Of a stretch of DNA of 64,000 bases, positions 35,568-44,684 are shown in pieces (the first letter of the stretch is position 1; every line of letters starts with the position of its first letter). The DNA is from Flavobacteriaceae bacterium NBU2977 (lineage in GTDB: Bacteria > Bacteroidota > Bacteroidia > Flavobacteriales > Flavobacteriaceae): positions 1,364,001 through 1,428,000 of the forward strand of contig JAIOUW010000001.1 in the NCBI GenBank assembly GCA_019931105.1. Direction: 5' to 3'. The translations under genes and the position numbers were made by a program. Below the pieces are notes generated by a model that was given only the letters and a program-made list of their open reading frames with translations, did no database searches and was not told the origin of the DNA.

Positions 35568-37232
35568 TTACGATGAACAGTCGCACAATTTTAGTTTTGT
35601 GCCCGGTTGTAGTTTACTACCACTAATACCGTTCCATTCTCGTAATTTTTCAACAGTAATTCCCGGATATTTTCTAGAAATCGTCCAAAGTGAGTCGCCG
35701 CTTTGAACAGTATGGGTCTTCGTGCCGGGTGGAAAATTCTGGCTTTTCGCACTCGAAGGGGTACTCTTCTTGGCCGAGGAAGCTACGGCAACACCTCTGT
35801 TTCTGGGATAAATGGTAAGTCGTTGTCCTATTCTCAAGTTGTTGCTTCGCAAGCCGTTCCACTGTTTTATTTGACTGACACCAACACCATATCTCTCGGC
35901 AATCTTGCCCAAATAATCGCCACTTCTCACGCGATACCGTATTCGATCTGCCTCCGCTTGTTTGATCAATTGTGGCAACGGACTTTCCTTGCTTTCCAAT
36001 TCTTTTTTGACAAAGGCGTATATCTGTACTTCATTGGCCACAAATTTGCCCATGGCTTCTTTTGGCAATCTCAGGGCATACTCTTTTCCTTCGATATATG
36101 GAATTACTTTCAGCTTATATGAGGGATTCAAAATCTCAAGTTCTTCCACACTGATTCCGACAAGCTTCGATATCTGCTCAAAAGTTATCAAACTTTTTAC
36201 CTGTACGGTGTCGGTCTCGAAATAGGGTCTTTCTACCTTTTCCCCCTTTAGGTCATGCTCCTTGGCATATTCGAAAAGGTACATGGTAGCTAAAAAAGCA
36301 GGGACATATCCGGCAGTCTCACGGGGAAGGTTTCGGCGAATGTTCCAATAGTTCTTGTAACCGCCTGACCTACGAATGGCCTTGTTGACATTACCGGGGC
36401 CTGAATTATACGCCGCTAGGGCCAGATCCCAATCATCAAAAATGTCATACAACTTGGCCAAATATTTACAAGCGGCCTCCGTTGATTTAATAGGGTCGCT
36501 CCGCTCGTCTACATAACTGCTCACATCAAGGTCGTACATCTTGCCCGTACCGTACATGAACTGCCAAAGACCGGTTGCCCCGACCCGAGATCTTGCCTTT
36601 GGGTTCAAGGCCGATTCGACGATAGAAAGGTATTTCATTTCTAAAGGAATGTCATGGTTGTCCAATTGTTCCTCAAACAGCGGAAAATAGAATTGGCTAA
36701 CCGTCAACATGCGCTCCATAAGGCCTCTTTTTCTGGTCAGAAACGATTTAATAACGTTCTCAAGCGACGGATTGTAGGCAATATTAAAAGGCGTTTTTTC
36801 ATTCAGTTTCGCCAACCTGGCCTTCAAAGTGTCCGTTGGCAGGTCGTAAACGTATACTTCATCAGCATCGGGCTCCTTGGTTACGTCAAGTGTAGCGACT
36901 TCTTCATACATCTCATCGAAAAGGGCCGCGCTGTCATATAGCTCTTTCATCCACAAGCTATCATATTTGGCCGCAAGCGGATTATCTTTCAAATTGTATT
37001 TTGCCTTTTCGTCTTTTTTGGTAAAAACTAAAGGATTATCCTTTAAACCCATCTCCGAGTCCATGAGCTCCATTTGCTCCAGCCCTTTCATGTCCATTTC
37101 GGTAGTATCGGCCAATGTCTCGACAAGGGTGTCGTTTACCCTGACAGGAATAGAATCGCTCTCCTGGGCCGATAACAAGCTAGAGATAGAGAAAAGAACA
37201 GAAAAAGAAAGAATACCGGTTTTCTTGATCAT
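35568..37232 (-). CDS. Lytic transglycosylase with two LysM domains (MltD-like)
   Basis: This 554-residue exported enzyme cuts peptidoglycan glycan strands. A signal peptide covers residues 1-22. The SLT domain (about 185-330) has EMKYLSIVESALNP, with catalytic Glu206, then SRVGATGLWQFMYGTGK and LALAAYNSGPGNV, the three SLT motifs. Two LysM repeats lie at about 431-475 (YRVRSGDYLGKIAERYGV) and 507-550 (HTVQSGDSLWTISRKYPG), used for glycan binding. An acidic linker (residues 25-130) is typical of Bacteroidota members. It precedes the DUF4837 gene on the same strand. Confidence 0.92.
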   Translation of the reverse strand: MIKKTGILSFSVLFSISSLLSAQESDSIPVRVNDTLVETLADTTEMDMKGLEQMELMDSEMGLKDNPLVFTKKDEKAKYNLKDNPLAAKYDSLWMKELYDSAALFDEMYEEVATLDVTKEPDADEVYVYDLPTDTLKARLAKLNEKTPFNIAYNPSLENVIKSFLTRKRGLMERMLTVSQFYFPLFEEQLDNHDIPLEMKYLSIVESALNPKARSRVGATGLWQFMYGTGKMYDLDVSSYVDERSDPIKSTEAACKYLAKLYDIFDDWDLALAAYNSGPGNVNKAIRRSGGYKNYWNIRRNLPRETAGYVPAFLATMYLFEYAKEHDLKGEKVERPYFETDTVQVKSLITFEQISKLVGISVEELEILNPSYKLKVIPYIEGKEYALRLPKEAMGKFVANEVQIYAFVKKELESKESPLPQLIKQAEADRIRYRVRSGDYLGKIAERYGVGVSQIKQWNGLRSNNLRIGQRLTIYPRNRGVAVASSAKKSTPSSAKSQNFPPGTKTHTVQSGDSLWTISRKYPGITVEKLREWNGISGSKLQPGTKLKLCDCSS

Positions 37233-37348
37233 CGTTGCGTTTTGAGTTAAAACGGGAACATCTAAAATCGTCTTTTTTTTGGAAAGGATAAAACTTTGAC
37301 GTGTTAAACGCCAAAAAAACCGTTTACCCCTTTTTATCGATAACGCCC

Positions 37349-38542
37349 TTATTCTGGCAATATTGCGGCAATTCCCGGCAGCGTTTTACCTTCCAAGCTT
37401 TCGAGCATGGCGCCACCACCCGTCGACACATAACTTACTTTGTCGTCAAAGCCGAATTGCTTGACCGCGGCAACCGAATCGCCTCCGCCTACCAAAGAAA
37501 AAGCTCCATTTTTAGTGGCTTCTTCAATAAAGTTTCCAATAGCGATAGTGCCCTTGGCAAAACTCTCCATTTCAAAGACACCGACAGGGCCGTTCCATAA
37601 AATGGTTTTGGAATTTAGGATAACAGTCTTGAAATTCTCCAAAGTTTTTGGCCCGGCATCCAATCCTTGCCACCCATCAGGAATTTCAGCCACATCGACG
37701 ATCTTTGTTTCGGCTTCGTTCGAAAAGGCATTTGCCGCCACGACGTCAACGGGAATATGCACTTCTACACCTTTCGCCTTTGCCTGTTTCAAAATATCAA
37801 GGGCCAGGTCCATTTTATCATCCTCGCAAATTGAATCGCCCACTTGCCCACCTTGGGCCTTAACGAAGGTATAGGTCATACCTCCGCCGATGATCAAGTG
37901 ATCGACCTTGTCCAAGATATTTTCTATGATGGTAATCTTCGATGAAACCTTGGCGCCCCCCAATATGGCGAGCACCGGTTTTTCACCTGTGCGCATTACC
38001 TTTTCAATCGCATCGATTTCTTTGGCCAATAGATATCCAAAACATTTTTTATCGGAAAAGAATTGGGCCACGATCGTTGTGGATGCGTGGGCCCGGTGGG
38101 CCGTGCCAAAAGCATCGTTCACATAAATGTCGCCCAATTTCGAAAGCTGTTGCGCAAAACCTTCATCTCCTTTTTCCTCTTCAGCATGAAAACGAAGATT
38201 TTCCAACAACAAGACATCGCCGGGTCGCAGATCGGCCACCGCCTTTTCGGCCGCTTCACCGACACAATCTTCGACAAACCTGACCTGGACCCCAATGATC
38301 TCAGATACCTTTGAACAGATGTGTTTCAATGACATATCCGGGTTTCTTTGTCCCTTCGGCCTTCCCAAATGGCTCATCAAAACAGCACTTCCCCCATCTT
38401 CCAATACTTTGATAATGGTCGGTTTTGCCGCCTCGATCCTATTGGTGTCCGTAACGTTAAAATCGGCATCCAAGGGTACGTTGAAATCAACTCGGATCAA
38501 CGCTTTTTTATTTTCAAAATTAAACTGGTCTATCGTTTTCAT
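37349..38542 (-). CDS. pgk: Phosphoglycerate kinase
   Basis: This 397-residue glycolytic enzyme transfers phosphate between 1,3-bisphosphoglycerate and ADP. It has [14 protein letters not shown] near the N-terminus (substrate-binding RVDFNVP), [40 protein letters not shown] and, in the nucleotide-binding C-domain, [19 protein letters not shown] and [11 protein letters not shown]. Length and motifs are standard. A -7 box lies 24 bases upstream of the ATG. It is a single-gene unit, convergent with nothing and divergent from the holB-like gene. Confidence 0.97.
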   Translation of the reverse strand: MKTIDQFNFENKKALIRVDFNVPLDADFNVTDTNRIEAAKPTIIKVLEDGGSAVLMSHLGRPKGQRNPDMSLKHICSKVSEIIGVQVRFVEDCVGEAAEKAVADLRPGDVLLLENLRFHAEEEKGDEGFAQQLSKLGDIYVNDAFGTAHRAHASTTIVAQFFSDKKCFGYLLAKEIDAIEKVMRTGEKPVLAILGGAKVSSKITIIENILDKVDHLIIGGGMTYTFVKAQGGQVGDSICEDDKMDLALDILKQAKAKGVEVHIPVDVVAANAFSNEAETKIVDVAEIPDGWQGLDAGPKTLENFKTVILNSKTILWNGPVGVFEMESFAKGTIAIGNFIEEATKNGAFSLVGGGDSVAAVKQFGFDDKVSYVSTGGGAMLESLEGKTLPGIAAILPE

Positions 38543-38565
38543 TCAGGTTCGTTTTTAAAGAATTT

Positions 38566-38573
38566 CAAATGTA
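38566..38573 (-). promoter_or_regulatory. Promoter -7 box TACATTTG for pgk
   Basis: TACATTTG on the minus strand matches TAnnTTTG; it ends 24 bases upstream of the pgk ATG. No clear TTG is seen at the expected -33 distance. Confidence 0.55.
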
Positions 38574-38637
38574 GATATTTCTACCGTGCATATAAAACGG
38601 AGCGGTCAATAATTGGCAATACGTTTTGCTGAATTTG

Positions 38638-38653
38638 CCGACCGATTGGTCGG
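38638..38653. promoter_or_regulatory. Operator-like palindrome CCGACCGATTGGTCGG
   Basis: A perfect 16-base inverted repeat (CCGACC GATT GGTCGG) lies in the 307-base gap between pgk and the holB-like gene. A related half, TTTGGTCGGTGCC, occurs about 110 bases to the right. Palindromes of the type ACCGA-TCGGT are common TetR-family operators. No regulator gene is adjacent, so function is a guess; a small hairpin is the alternative. Confidence 0.4.
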
Positions 38654-38837
38654 TTCTTGTTTTTGTTCTGCCAAAAAAATCATTTTTTATCTTCTTTGGA
38701 AAAACACCGCAACCCCCTGTATATGTGAGAAAAATGGCAATCCATCTTTTTTGCAGACTGTTTGGTCGGTGCCGTATTTGTTTTTTTGAATGTCTGTGCG
38801 ATAGCAATACCGTCACCCATTTTAAGTCGGAATAAAC

Positions 38838-38845
38838 TATATTTG
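38838..38845 (+). promoter_or_regulatory. Promoter -7 box TATATTTG for the holB-like gene
   Basis: TATATTTG matches TAnnTTTG and ends four bases before the ATG at 38850. The transcript would be nearly leaderless. No -33 TTG stands out. Confidence 0.55.
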
Positions 38846-38849
38846 AACA

Positions 38850-40001
38850 ATGCGCTTCAAAGATATTTTGGGCTTGGCCCACATTAAGAACCATCTGGCC
38901 ACGAGTGCCGATGCGGGGCGAATTCCGCATGCCCAACTTTTCGTCGGCCCAGAAGGTTCAGGAATCTTGCCGATGGCCTTGGCCTATGCACAATATGTAG
39001 TCTGTGGCAATACAAATTCTGAGAACGAAGCGGGCGACACAAGCTGTAATCTAAAGTTTGATTCACTGGCGCATCCCGACCTTCATTTTGCTTTTCCGGT
39101 CGCCAATTCCGATAAGGTAAAAAGCCATGCGGTTAGCGATCATTATATGGAGGAATGGCGTCAATTCGTAAAAGAACAGCCCTATGGAAATCTTTTCGAT
39201 TGGTACCGATTGATCGGAATTGAAAAAAAGCAGGGACAAATCGGTGTTGACGAAGCTCAGGATATTGTCAGGAAGCTTGCACTGAAGTCTTATGAAGGGG
39301 GATTCAAAGTAATGCTTATTTGGATGGCCGAAAGGATGAACACCTCCGCTGCCAACAAGCTTTTAAAATTAATCGAGGAACCGCCCGATAAAACAATATT
39401 TCTACTGCTTGCGGAAGAAGAGGAGCAGATCATACAGACCATACGTTCGCGCTGTCAAATCCTGCATTTTCCGCCTTTGGCCGAAGATGCCATCACGAAC
39501 GCGCTAATTGAAAGAGGATGTACAAGGGACGAAGCCATGCGCATAGCATTCGAAGCCAATGGAAATTTCAACAAGGCCTTGGACCTTATGAACAATGACT
39601 CGGAGGACCTGATCTTCGAAAAATGGTTCGTACAATGGGTACGCAGCGCCTTTAAGGCAAAGGGGAATCGATCCGCAATACATGATCTTATTTTATGGAG
39701 TGAAGAGGTGGCCAAAACGGGAAGGGAAACCCAAAAAAAGTTTTTACAATATTGCCTCATGGTCATGCGCCAGGCGATGCTCATTAATTTCAATGCGAAA
39801 GGTTTGGCCTACATGAAAATTCGTGCCGATGGGTTTCATCTCGAGAAGTTCGCTTCATTTGTACATGAAAACAATATTCTTGAAATAACCTCAGAACTGG
39901 AAGATGCCATGTACCACATCGAACGAAACGGAAATTCTAAACTCGTCTTGACCGACCTATCGATCAAGTTAACCAGGCTGCTTCACAAAAAAGCGGCTTA
40001 A
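38850..40001 (+). CDS. holB: DNA polymerase III delta' subunit-like
   Basis: This 383-residue clamp-loader subunit begins with MRFKDILGLAHIKNHLATSADAGRIPHAQLFVGPEGSG, a DnaX/HolB-type N-terminus. The P-loop region (GPEGSGI) lacks the GKT of an active Walker A, as expected for delta'. KPYEGGFKV-type text is not seen, but KVMLIWMAERMNTSAANKLLKLIEEPPDKTIFLLL and TIRSRCQILHFPPL are the AAA+ Walker B/sensor 1 region. It has its own promoter box and reads into the DoxX-like gene 10 bases downstream. It loads the sliding clamp during replication. Confidence 0.9.
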   Translation: MRFKDILGLAHIKNHLATSADAGRIPHAQLFVGPEGSGILPMALAYAQYVVCGNTNSENEAGDTSCNLKFDSLAHPDLHFAFPVANSDKVKSHAVSDHYMEEWRQFVKEQPYGNLFDWYRLIGIEKKQGQIGVDEAQDIVRKLALKSYEGGFKVMLIWMAERMNTSAANKLLKLIEEPPDKTIFLLLAEEEEQIIQTIRSRCQILHFPPLAEDAITNALIERGCTRDEAMRIAFEANGNFNKALDLMNNDSEDLIFEKWFVQWVRSAFKAKGNRSAIHDLILWSEEVAKTGRETQKKFLQYCLMVMRQAMLINFNAKGLAYMKIRADGFHLEKFASFVHENNILEITSELEDAMYHIERNGNSKLVLTDLSIKLTRLLHKKAA

Positions 40002-40011
40002 ACCAATACCT

Positions 40012-40410
40012 ATGAAAACTGTTTTGGAAAATGCAACGGAAATCTTACTGTTACTGTTCTTGATCATCACTTTTTTGCAAAGTGGACTGGACAAAGTATT
40101 GGACTGGAAAGGCAACCTCTCATGGCTCAAAGCGCATTTTTCAAAGTCTCCCTTGCATGGTCTGGTTACTGGAATGTTGGCCATAGTTCTTGTTTGTGAG
40201 GTTCTCGCCGGTCTATTTTGCCTGATCGGCCTCGTTCAAATTATGTTCGCAACGAATGGCCACATGGCGTTTTATGGCGCAATTCTCTCGTGTGTGTCGC
40301 TATTAATGTTATTGTTCGGCCAACGAATGGCCAAAGACTATGAAGGGGCCAAAACGATTGTTATTTATCTTATTCCTGCTATTTTTTTGGTCTTTTTGCT
40401 TCAGCATTAA
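40012..40410 (+). CDS. DoxX-like membrane protein
   Basis: This 132-residue protein has four membrane helices (about residues 8-28, 50-70, 75-98, 108-130). The segment FLQSGLDKVLDWKGNLSWLKAHFSKSP after the first helix is the DoxX/DoxD-like signature (a Gly-x-Lys loop). The family is linked to quinone or sulfur redox chemistry in other bacteria but is not well defined here. It follows the holB-like gene by 10 bases, and a strong terminator follows its stop. Confidence 0.75.
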   Translation: MKTVLENATEILLLLFLIITFLQSGLDKVLDWKGNLSWLKAHFSKSPLHGLVTGMLAIVLVCEVLAGLFCLIGLVQIMFATNGHMAFYGAILSCVSLLMLLFGQRMAKDYEGAKTIVIYLIPAIFLVFLLQH

Positions 40411-40412
40411 AA

Positions 40413-40438
40413 AAGGCCATAACAAATGTTATGGCCTT
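40413..40438 (+). terminator. Terminator after DoxX-like gene (convergent)
   Basis: AAGGCCATAAC / GTTATGGCCTT is a perfect 11-base-pair stem with a four-base loop, with A runs to the left and T-rich sequence to the right, so it can serve both the DoxX-like gene and the OmpH-like gene. Confidence 0.88.
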
Positions 40439-40461
40439 CTTATACTAATGAAAAGTTGGTT

Positions 40462-40968
40462 CTATTTTTTGTATTTGTCGTTCAATATCTTCACGATTTC
40501 ATCGGTAAGATCGAGCACTTCTGTACCATATAGCACACTGCCTCCGTCACCACCTCCCAATATATAGGTATAGCCATTGGCCTTGCCGTAGGCCCTGATT
40601 TCCTTTTTTACCTTGCTGACTATACTGTCCATTTCGGTCTGCCCCGATGCCTGCAACTGTTGGTCTTCTTGCTGAAGTTGCTGCCCGATGAACTGCCCTT
40701 TTTGTTGTATCAGGCCGTATTCTTCTTGAGCCTTTTTCTGCGACATGCTTTGGGCCTTTGCTTGAAACGCCTGGGCTTCGATCTGAAAAGCTTGTGAGAT
40801 ACTATCCCTTTTTTTCGTCAGTGCATCGGCCTTCGCCTTAAATTTTGTCTCGACATCTATTTTTTCTTGATATTCATCCATCAATTTGACATTATCGACA
40901 AAACCTATTTTTTGTTGCTCACAAGAAGTCAACAGCACTATTGTCGCAATCCAGATTAAATTTTTCAT
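40462..40968 (-). CDS. OmpH/Skp-like periplasmic chaperone lipoprotein
   Basis: This 168-residue protein starts MKNLIWIATIVLLTSCEQQ, a signal peptide with lipobox LTSC (Cys16). The core GFVDNVKLMDEY followed by a long charged helix (about residues 40-120, Gln/Lys/Glu-rich) is the OmpH/Skp layout: a small beta head and a coiled-coil tentacle. The C-terminal YTYILGGGDGGSVLYGTEVLDLTDEIVKILNDKY is a typical Skp tail. It may help outer-membrane proteins fold. A -7 box (TACTTTTG) lies 53 bases upstream. It sits downstream of the methyltransferase-mnmG block on the same strand. Confidence 0.85.
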   Translation of the reverse strand: MKNLIWIATIVLLTSCEQQKIGFVDNVKLMDEYQEKIDVETKFKAKADALTKKRDSISQAFQIEAQAFQAKAQSMSQKKAQEEYGLIQQKGQFIGQQLQQEDQQLQASGQTEMDSIVSKVKKEIRAYGKANGYTYILGGGDGGSVLYGTEVLDLTDEIVKILNDKYKK

Positions 40969-41021
40969 CTCGTATAATTTTTGTTCTATGGAATCGGATT
41001 CCTGCTCTGTTTTAAGTTGCG

Positions 41022-41029
41022 CAAAAGTA
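41022..41029 (-). promoter_or_regulatory. Promoter -7 box TACTTTTG in 315-base gap
   Basis: TACTTTTG on the minus strand matches TAnnTTTG and lies upstream of the OmpH-like gene. The rest of the gap (40969-41283) has no gene or clear hairpin. Confidence 0.5.
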
Positions 41030-41283
41030 GTAAAAGGTTTTTCGAAATTCTAGAGGTACTTTGTTTTTTGTAGTTGTGCATGTTTTTCTTCAATTGATAA
41101 TTTTTGAGATATCCTAGAAGTAGGAACCATTGAATATAAGATTTATTTACTATTTTTTACTTAGGAATAGATATTGTCTATTATGGCTTGGCTCACAAAA
41201 GGGTTTTTATTGCACAATTTAAGGCAGGACATAGCCGATAGTCGCCAATTGATAGAAAAGCTCGGGAAATCGCCTTAAAATCG

Positions 41284-42114
41284 TTATTGGGCTCTTTGAA
41301 GTATGTAAATGTGCGAAGAGTATTCTTTTGAGCGCCATGCGGCAATATTTGATCGTAGTCCGATCCATAAGGCCTTGGCAAAATTCTGTCTTCCGGTCTT
41401 GTACTTTTCCGAAAGTAACGATACATAGAACGAATCAAAAATCAAGGGTTTGACCTGAACTACATTTAGCCCATGTTTTAAGAATAGCTTTTCGATCGAA
41501 GTTCTTGAAAAATGCCATAGGTGTCGAGGCACATCGAATGCCGCCCAAAACTCTTTATAGTATTTTGCATCGTATGAATTGAAATTGGGGACTGCGATTA
41601 CCAAGGTTCCATTTGGTTCCAAGACCTCTAACAATTTCAAGATTTGGTTCTCCAGATCAGGAAGATGCTCAAGAACATGCCATAGTGTGATGACATCAAA
41701 TTGTTGATTGCGCAGCAACTCCATTTCAGACAATAGTTCCACCCTTTTTTCGCGCGCGCGCATTCGCGCATCATGATTAGGTTCGATTCCTGAAATCTTC
41801 CAACCCGAACTTTTCGCTGCCAACAAAAAGTCTCCGGTACCAGCACCCATATCCAATAATCTTCTTTCTTCCCCGCCGAATTTGTCTATCAACCTCAGTT
41901 TTGAATAGAAGCTGAACTTCTTGACCGTTTGATAAACCTTATCGACCAAAGACTTTCTTGAATCTGTATGCGAAATATAGTCCTCGCTTTGGTAGTATTC
42001 GTCAAGATTTTCAGGTATTGGTCGCGTCACCAACATTTCCATTTCTGGATCGTATAAAAGTTCAAATTCTTCTTGGGAAACGGAATAATCTTTAGTTCTT
42101 AAATACGACTTCAT
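41284..42114 (-). CDS. Class I SAM-dependent methyltransferase
   Basis: This 276-residue enzyme has a Rossmann methyltransferase core: RRLLDMGAGTGDFLLAAKSSGWKISGIEPN (SAM motif I near residues 85-95, motif II at the Glu) and FDVITLWHVLEHLPDLENQ (motif IV), then LEPNGTLVIAVPNFNSYDA. The N-terminal part has LLYDPEMEMLVTRPIP, like methyltransferases that carry a short zinc-less head. The substrate is not known. It overlaps the lipoprotein gene by 23 bases, reads with mnmG and precedes the OmpH gene. Confidence 0.85.
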   Translation of the reverse strand: MKSYLRTKDYSVSQEEFELLYDPEMEMLVTRPIPENLDEYYQSEDYISHTDSRKSLVDKVYQTVKKFSFYSKLRLIDKFGGEERRLLDMGAGTGDFLLAAKSSGWKISGIEPNHDARMRAREKRVELLSEMELLRNQQFDVITLWHVLEHLPDLENQILKLLEVLEPNGTLVIAVPNFNSYDAKYYKEFWAAFDVPRHLWHFSRTSIEKLFLKHGLNVVQVKPLIFDSFYVSLLSEKYKTGRQNFAKALWIGLRSNIAAWRSKEYSSHIYILQRAQ

Positions 42115-42646
42115 TGTAGTTGTGGGTGGCTAAGTACTCCTTTTTCAGTGCACGAAGATACTCCAAAACCACATTCCTTGAAAGTGAATTATCGGCCAAA
42201 CAATCTTTCTCGGTGTCACTATAAACTTCTAACGCCAAATACCAATTCCCTTTTCTAACAACTTCAGGGGTATCAAGAAATGGGTCTTCACCGTCTCCGC
42301 CCATCAATTCGTTCATACCCACATTGATAAGAATTGAGGCAAGATCCAATGTCTTATCGGGAATTTCCACTTCGTACCAGGCAAAGAAATATTGTTCGCC
42401 ATCGACCATGAATGGAATGTCGTCATAGACGTTATCGTGATCTAATTTGAACTTTATGTTGATATAATCGTAAAAGTGGCCATCGTCCTTAGGGTCTTCA
42501 AAAATGAACATCTGTCTTTTTGAGAGGCTACGTTTGAACTTCTTGCCACGGGTAATTTTGTGGTCTTCGATTTTAGGCGCAATCCTCAGAGGAATACAGG
42601 AATATGATAAAAAAAAGACACTGACAATTAGTAAAATTCTTCGCAT
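42092..42646 (-). CDS. Hypothetical lipoprotein, 184 residues
   Basis: This protein starts MRRILLIVSVFFLSYSCIPL, a signal with a Cys at residue 17 that could be a lipobox (SYSC). The mature part has no membrane segment and no motif I recognise; it is charged, with an aromatic-rich centre (YFFAWYEVEIP) and a DxEDPFLDTPEVV stretch. I prefer the ATG at 42646 since 22 codons before it lack a signal. It lies between the methyltransferase and mnmG, which is a common flavobacterial arrangement. Confidence 0.7.
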   Translation of the reverse strand: MRRILLIVSVFFLSYSCIPLRIAPKIEDHKITRGKKFKRSLSKRQMFIFEDPKDDGHFYDYINIKFKLDHDNVYDDIPFMVDGEQYFFAWYEVEIPDKTLDLASILINVGMNELMGGDGEDPFLDTPEVVRKGNWYLALEVYSDTEKDCLADNSLSRNVVLEYLRALKKEYLATHNYNEVVFKN

Positions 42647-42784
42647 GTGCTGTGGGTTTGGTTTCCGAAGAACCATCAAAAACCAAGCCACTTCAGAACC
42701 GCTCAATAACAAATCTAAAACATCAACTAGATATTCAAGGTTTCATTTTGTTCAGGAAGTGCTTTGGCGGTATCCGCGCTTTGT

Positions 42785-42800
42785 TGTTCCACGTGGAACA
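42785..42800. other. parS-like partition site TGTTCCACGTGGAACA (site 1)
   Basis: A perfect 16-base palindrome TGTTCCACGTGGAACA (with flanking T/A making 18) lies just downstream of mnmG. It differs only at symmetrical positions from the universal parS sequence TGTTTCACGTGAAACA bound by ParB. A second identical 16-mer is at 44689-44704, so chance is unlikely. ParB/ParA genes are not in this window. Confidence 0.85.
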
Positions 42801-42809
42801 ATACAAAAA

Positions 42810-44678
42810 TCATCGCCCAAGATAGACCAACAATACACTTATGTCCGCCGGCGAAACGCCACTTATTCGGGAAGCTTGTGAAATAGTAATCGGTTGGATG
42901 GTCTTTAGCTTTTCTCGGGCCTCGAATGAGAGGGATTTCAATTTTGAATAGTCAAAACCCTCTGGGATCTTGACATTCTCAAGGCGATTAAGTTTATCGG
43001 CATTAAGCTTTTCCTTTGCGATATAGCCCGAATACTTTACCTGTACTTCGGTCTGTTCCAATACCTCCCAATCTAGATCGTTCTCGGCGACAAATGTAGC
43101 AACCGGCTGCAATTGTAACATATGCTCCATTGTAACCTCAGGCCTGGAAAAAACCTTGAACATTTTATCAGACTGTTTGACCAAGGCAGAGTCAACACTT
43201 TCCAGGATAGGATTTATATCATCGGGCAAAACACTGGTCTCCTTAAAAAAATCAACAAACACCTTCGATTTTTCTTTCTTAACCTCCATTCGTCGAAGCC
43301 GCTCTTCAGTGGCCAGCCCAATGCGATAACCTTTTGGTGTTAGCCTAATGTCGGCGTTATCTTGACGTAATAGCGTCCGATACTCCGCCCTAGAGGTAAA
43401 CATTCGATAGGGCTCTTCGGTACCTTTCGTTATCAAATCGTCTATCAAAACCCCAATGTAGGCTTCATCCCTTTTCAATACAAAAGGATCTTCTCCTTTC
43501 AACTTTAGATGCGCATTTATTCCGGCCATAAGTCCTTGTGAAGCTGCTTCCTCATAACCTGTCGTGCCATTGATCTGACCTGCAAAATAAAGATTGTCGA
43601 CTAACTTGGTCTCGAGCGTGTGCTTTAATTGTGTTGGCGGGAAATAGTCATACTCAATGGCATATCCCGGTCTAAAAAACTTTACGTTTTCAAAACCTCT
43701 GACAGACTTTAATGCCCTGAACTGAACATCTTCGGGAAGCGATGTGGAAAAACCATTGACATAGACCTCTACCGTATGCCAACCTTCGGGCTCGACAAAA
43801 AGTTGGTGCGCTTCCTTGTCTGCAAAACGGTTTATTTTATCCTCGATCGAAGGGCAATATCTAGGGCCGATACTTTTGATTCTTCCATTGAACATAGGGG
43901 AGCGGTCAAAACCCTCACGTAAGAGATCATGTACCAAAGCACTGGTGTGGCTCATATAGCAATCCCGTTGTTCGGTAAGAATCGGGGTTTCGAGATATGA
44001 GAACTTCTCGGGACGATCATCACCCGGCTGCACGATCATCTTGGAATAATCGAGCGAACGGCCATCCACTCTTGGGGGCGTGCCCGTTTTCATTCGTCCG
44101 CATTCAAAACCTATATCGGAAAGCTGCTCCGTAATACCCGTAGCGGCTCTTTCTCCTGCTCTTCCCCCACCAAACTGCTTGTCACCGATATGAATCAACC
44201 CATTCAAAAAAGTACCATTGGTCAAAACAACAGACCGTCCCTTTATATCAATTCCCAAAGAAGTCCGGACACCTACGACGGTTCCGCCCTCGATCAATAC
44301 TCCTTGGACCATCTCTTGATAAAAATCGCAATTAGGCGTCCGTTCAAGCGCCAAGCGCCATTCCTCAGCAAACCTCATCCGGTCATTTTGTGCCCTAGGA
44401 CTCCACATCGCAGGTCCTTTGGATTTGTTCAACATTTTGAACTGAATAGCGGACTTGTCGGTAATTATTCCACTATATCCTCCAAGAGCATCAATTTCAC
44501 GTACAATCTGGCCCTTGGCGATACCCCCCATCGCAGGGTTGCACGACATCTGTCCAATGGTTTGCAAGTTCATGGTAACCAACAAAGTCCTTGACCCCAT
44601 ATTAGCAGCCGCGGCAGCGGCCTCAGCTCCCGCGTGGCCTCCTCCAACTACTATAACATCATATACGTCTGCAAACAT
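42810..44678 (-). CDS. mnmG: tRNA uridine-5-carboxymethylaminomethyl modification enzyme MnmG (GidA)
   Basis: This 622-residue FAD enzyme, with MnmE, modifies the wobble uridine of some tRNAs. It begins with the FAD-binding DVIVVGGGHAGAEAAAAAANMG. CNPAMGGIAKGQIVREIDALGG, MLNKSKGPAMWSPRAQNDR and FTSRAEYRTLLRQDNADIRLTPKG are all MnmG signatures. Length is standard. The gene is bracketed by two parS-like palindromes; gidA near the partition or origin region is common in bacteria. It reads with ybeY and the DUF4175 gene. Confidence 0.97.
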   Translation of the reverse strand: MFADVYDVIVVGGGHAGAEAAAAAANMGSRTLLVTMNLQTIGQMSCNPAMGGIAKGQIVREIDALGGYSGIITDKSAIQFKMLNKSKGPAMWSPRAQNDRMRFAEEWRLALERTPNCDFYQEMVQGVLIEGGTVVGVRTSLGIDIKGRSVVLTNGTFLNGLIHIGDKQFGGGRAGERAATGITEQLSDIGFECGRMKTGTPPRVDGRSLDYSKMIVQPGDDRPEKFSYLETPILTEQRDCYMSHTSALVHDLLREGFDRSPMFNGRIKSIGPRYCPSIEDKINRFADKEAHQLFVEPEGWHTVEVYVNGFSTSLPEDVQFRALKSVRGFENVKFFRPGYAIEYDYFPPTQLKHTLETKLVDNLYFAGQINGTTGYEEAASQGLMAGINAHLKLKGEDPFVLKRDEAYIGVLIDDLITKGTEEPYRMFTSRAEYRTLLRQDNADIRLTPKGYRIGLATEERLRRMEVKKEKSKVFVDFFKETSVLPDDINPILESVDSALVKQSDKMFKVFSRPEVTMEHMLQLQPVATFVAENDLDWEVLEQTEVQVKYSGYIAKEKLNADKLNRLENVKIPEGFDYSKLKSLSFEAREKLKTIQPITISQASRISGVSPADISVLLVYLGR

Positions 44679-44684
44679 AATTTT

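Noticed and set aside
37440-37874. 144-codon frame antisense to pgk
   Set aside because: It is a shadow of the pgk coding sequence.
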